Source: an uncultured Ignavibacteria bacterium
GTDB taxonomy: Bacteria; Bacteroidota; Ignavibacteria; Kapaibacteriales; UBA961
Direction of reading: 5' to 3'
DNA length: 16,274 nucleotides
Assembly (NCBI GenBank): GCA_937868245.1
Contig: CALMMI010000531.1
Location: 1-16,274, forward strand
Shown here: piece by piece, positions 15,972 to 16,274 of the stretch
How positions within the stretch are numbered: position 1 is the stretch's first letter
Layout: every line of letters begins with the position of its first letter
Position numbers and translations under genes: made by a program
Notes under the pieces: generated by a model
The model's database searches: none
Told to the model about the DNA's origin: nothing
What the model saw: the letters and a program-made list of their open reading frames with translations, nothing else

Positions 15972-16274
15972 TTATATGTCAGTTTTTTCGGTCCAAAATG
16001 TCTCTATCCACACTGCTCCCGTATTCTTGTATTTTTTTGGGAAATCATCATGAAAGCATTCATCATATCCGGTAAGAGAGTCTTCTATTTGTAAAGATGT
16101 ATCCTTGTCCCTGTAGCCCTTGATTACCACATAATGGGAACCGCCTTTATACCATTGTATGCGTACACAGACAGGTCGCCCGTTATTTATCTCAACTTTA
16201 ATTCTGTCGAACGAAGGTTTGCCCAAACTCCAATGACTAAAGCAGGATATAATCTCCAATACCTTGTCGAGCCT
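15972..16274 (-). CDS. AvrRpt2/C39-like papain-fold cysteine peptidase (N-terminus beyond window edge)
   Basis: The frame is open from the right edge, so only the last 101 residues are visible. Reading RLDKVLEIIS into FDRIKVEINNGRPVCVRIQW, then GGSHYVVIKGY and LQIEDSLTGYDECF, and ending with a GAVWIETFWT strand, it matches the C-terminal half of papain-like peptidases of the AvrRpt2 / C39-type group. In those the family pattern is 'GRPVxVRIxW..GGGHfvvixGY ... DP'. The probable catalytic His is encoded at 16136-16134 and the orienting Asp follows 18 residues later. The usual 'DP' is DS here. The catalytic Cys would be upstream, outside the window. A TTG at 16259 could be mistaken for a start, but coding clearly continues past it. 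It could process a neighbouring operon product, act on a target as an effector, or be independent. Confidence 0.72.
   Translation of the reverse strand, partial: RLDKVLEIISCFSHWSLGKPSFDRIKVEINNGRPVCVRIQWYKGGSHYVVIKGYRDKDTSLQIEDSLTGYDECFHDDFPKKYKNTGAVWIETFWTEKTDI

Noticed and set aside
1..16274. tRNA, rRNA, CRISPR array, insertion sequence or phage signatures
   Set aside because: Looked for by eye on both strands; no clover-leaf-like sequence, regular direct repeats with spacers, transposase or terminal inverted repeats were seen.

Overview
The window looks like AT-rich Bacteroidota (Bacteroidetes) DNA. The evidence is a secreted protein with a signal peptide and a type IX secretion (T9SS) C-terminal sorting motif, a TTTG / TAnnTTTG promoter of the Bacteroidetes type, and start codons with no clear Shine-Dalgarno sequence. 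The genus cannot be read from the sequence; a Chitinophaga/Sphingobacteria-like environmental lineage is only a guess. All recognisable genes are on the minus strand.

Layout, from right to left in the direction of transcription. (1) 16274-1791 is one uninterrupted run of twelve co-directional genes with gaps of only about 14-70 bp, ending in a convincing intrinsic terminator at about 1736-1693. Its upstream end and promoter lie outside the window. In order the genes are: an AvrRpt2/C39-like papain-fold cysteine peptidase (N-terminus cut by the window edge); a 309-aa and a 131-aa beta-rich protein; a 459-aa protein with a lipid-binding-like front and a helical back; a trans-polyprenyl diphosphate synthase; a 546-aa protein made of two related modules; a 238-aa single-module relative; two tandem nitrilase-superfamily paralogues; a 1296-aa repetitive beta-rich protein; a 231-aa relative of the 238-aa protein; and a 226-aa protein. 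(2) 1790-1226 is a gene-poor gap with a terminator and at most an eroded coding fragment. (3) 1225-1 holds a promoter and the first 360 codons of a HmuY-like T9SS cargo protein, whose C-terminus runs off the left edge.

The main result is the operon. At least four of its proteins share a pattern (amphipathic N-terminal helix, an LDPL/LEPF-like motif, a strand with GLSN, alternating hydrophobic strands, a C-terminal amphipathic helix) that reads like tubular lipid-binding (TULIP) proteins. It is closest by eye to the insect takeout / juvenile-hormone-binding branch and, more loosely, to clostridial P47/OrfX. None has a visible signal peptide. Co-transcribed are an isoprenyl diphosphate synthase and two C-N hydrolase-fold enzymes. 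My working hypothesis is a soluble system that makes, modifies and carries a polyprenyl or other lipidic molecule, or a lipid-handling toxin-accessory locus of the OrfX/P47 kind. The fold assignment and the hypothesis are inferences from pattern recognition; no search or structure prediction was run.
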